A DNA stretch of 5,171 nucleotides from CAYRNC01 sp964425645 (GTDB lineage Bacteria; Bacillota; Clostridia; Peptostreptococcales; Anaerovoracaceae), in assembly GCA_964425645.1 (NCBI GenBank), contig CAYRNC010000110.1, positions 1-5,171 of the forward strand, in the 5' to 3' direction. Below the pieces are notes generated by a model, which worked only from the letters and a program-made list of their open reading frames with translations, searched no databases and was not told the DNA's origin. Positions 5,119-5,171 of the stretch are shown in pieces. The number at the start of each line of letters is the position of its first letter. The first letter of the stretch is position 1. The position numbers and the translations under genes are program-made.

Positions 5119-5171
5119 TCAATGTAATCATTGCTATCGCTGTTCCATGAAACCATTTTTCTGTCGCGTTG
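5090..5171 (-). CDS. C-terminal end of an unidentified protein, start outside window
   Basis: The last 26 codons of a minus-strand frame enter from the right edge and end at TAA (5090-5092). The visible residues include EKWFHGTAIAMITLNGEF followed by EVVFG. The alternation of hydrophobic and polar residues looks like beta strands at the end of a small domain. I do not recognise the family, and with so little sequence the frame could also be open by chance. Its direction is convergent with the methyltransferase. Confidence 0.35.
   Translation of the reverse strand, partial: NATEKWFHGTAIAMITLNGEFEVVFG

Noticed and set aside
1..5171. CRISPR array, tRNA, rRNA or insertion-sequence ends
   Set aside because: No regularly spaced repeats, no tRNA-like cloverleaf or rRNA segments recognised, and no transposase or integrase frame seen on either strand.

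Overview
The window looks like a low-GC Firmicutes chromosome, probably from the class Clostridia. The reasons are an AddA-type (not RecB-type) recombination helicase-nuclease, strong AGGAGG-like ribosome binding sites, AT-rich spacers, and a short leader region with an intrinsic terminator. I cannot name the genus from sequence alone.

Layout. Positions 1-2822 (minus strand) hold most of addA, cut by the left window edge before its C-terminal nuclease domain. Upstream of it on the same strand, 80 bp away, is a small stand-alone TfoX C-terminal-domain protein (2903-3187), sitting where addB is often found. Positions 3188-3360 are AT-rich and contain a perfect 19-bp palindrome and a tandem 11-bp repeat. 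Positions about 3393-3685 (minus) carry the decayed N-terminus of a MATE-type efflux protein, with an internal stop and probable frameshifts. A 59-codon minus-strand ORF with a strong Shine-Dalgarno runs into that remnant (3662-3841).

Positions 3918-4885 (plus strand) are the most interesting part. A sigma-A-like promoter is followed by a five-codon leader ORF (MSVIL), a set of mutually exclusive RNA pairings, an intrinsic terminator, and then a 241-residue SAM-dependent methyltransferase. The pairings can be read as a complete ribosome-dependent transcription attenuator: a weak AT hairpin just after the leader stop hides a segment that could otherwise pair with the terminator's 5' arm. This is the logic known for inducible antibiotic-resistance genes, so the methyltransferase may be induced by ribosome-stalling conditions. 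This is inferred from hand-drawn pairings, not measured.

Positions 4886-5171 contain a hairpin after the methyltransferase stop, a 9-bp inverted repeat, and the last 26 codons of an unidentified minus-strand gene entering from the right edge. The mix of a conserved repair gene, a decayed transporter and a separately regulated methyltransferase suggests a small accessory patch next to core genome, but no integrase, transposase or insertion-sequence end is visible.
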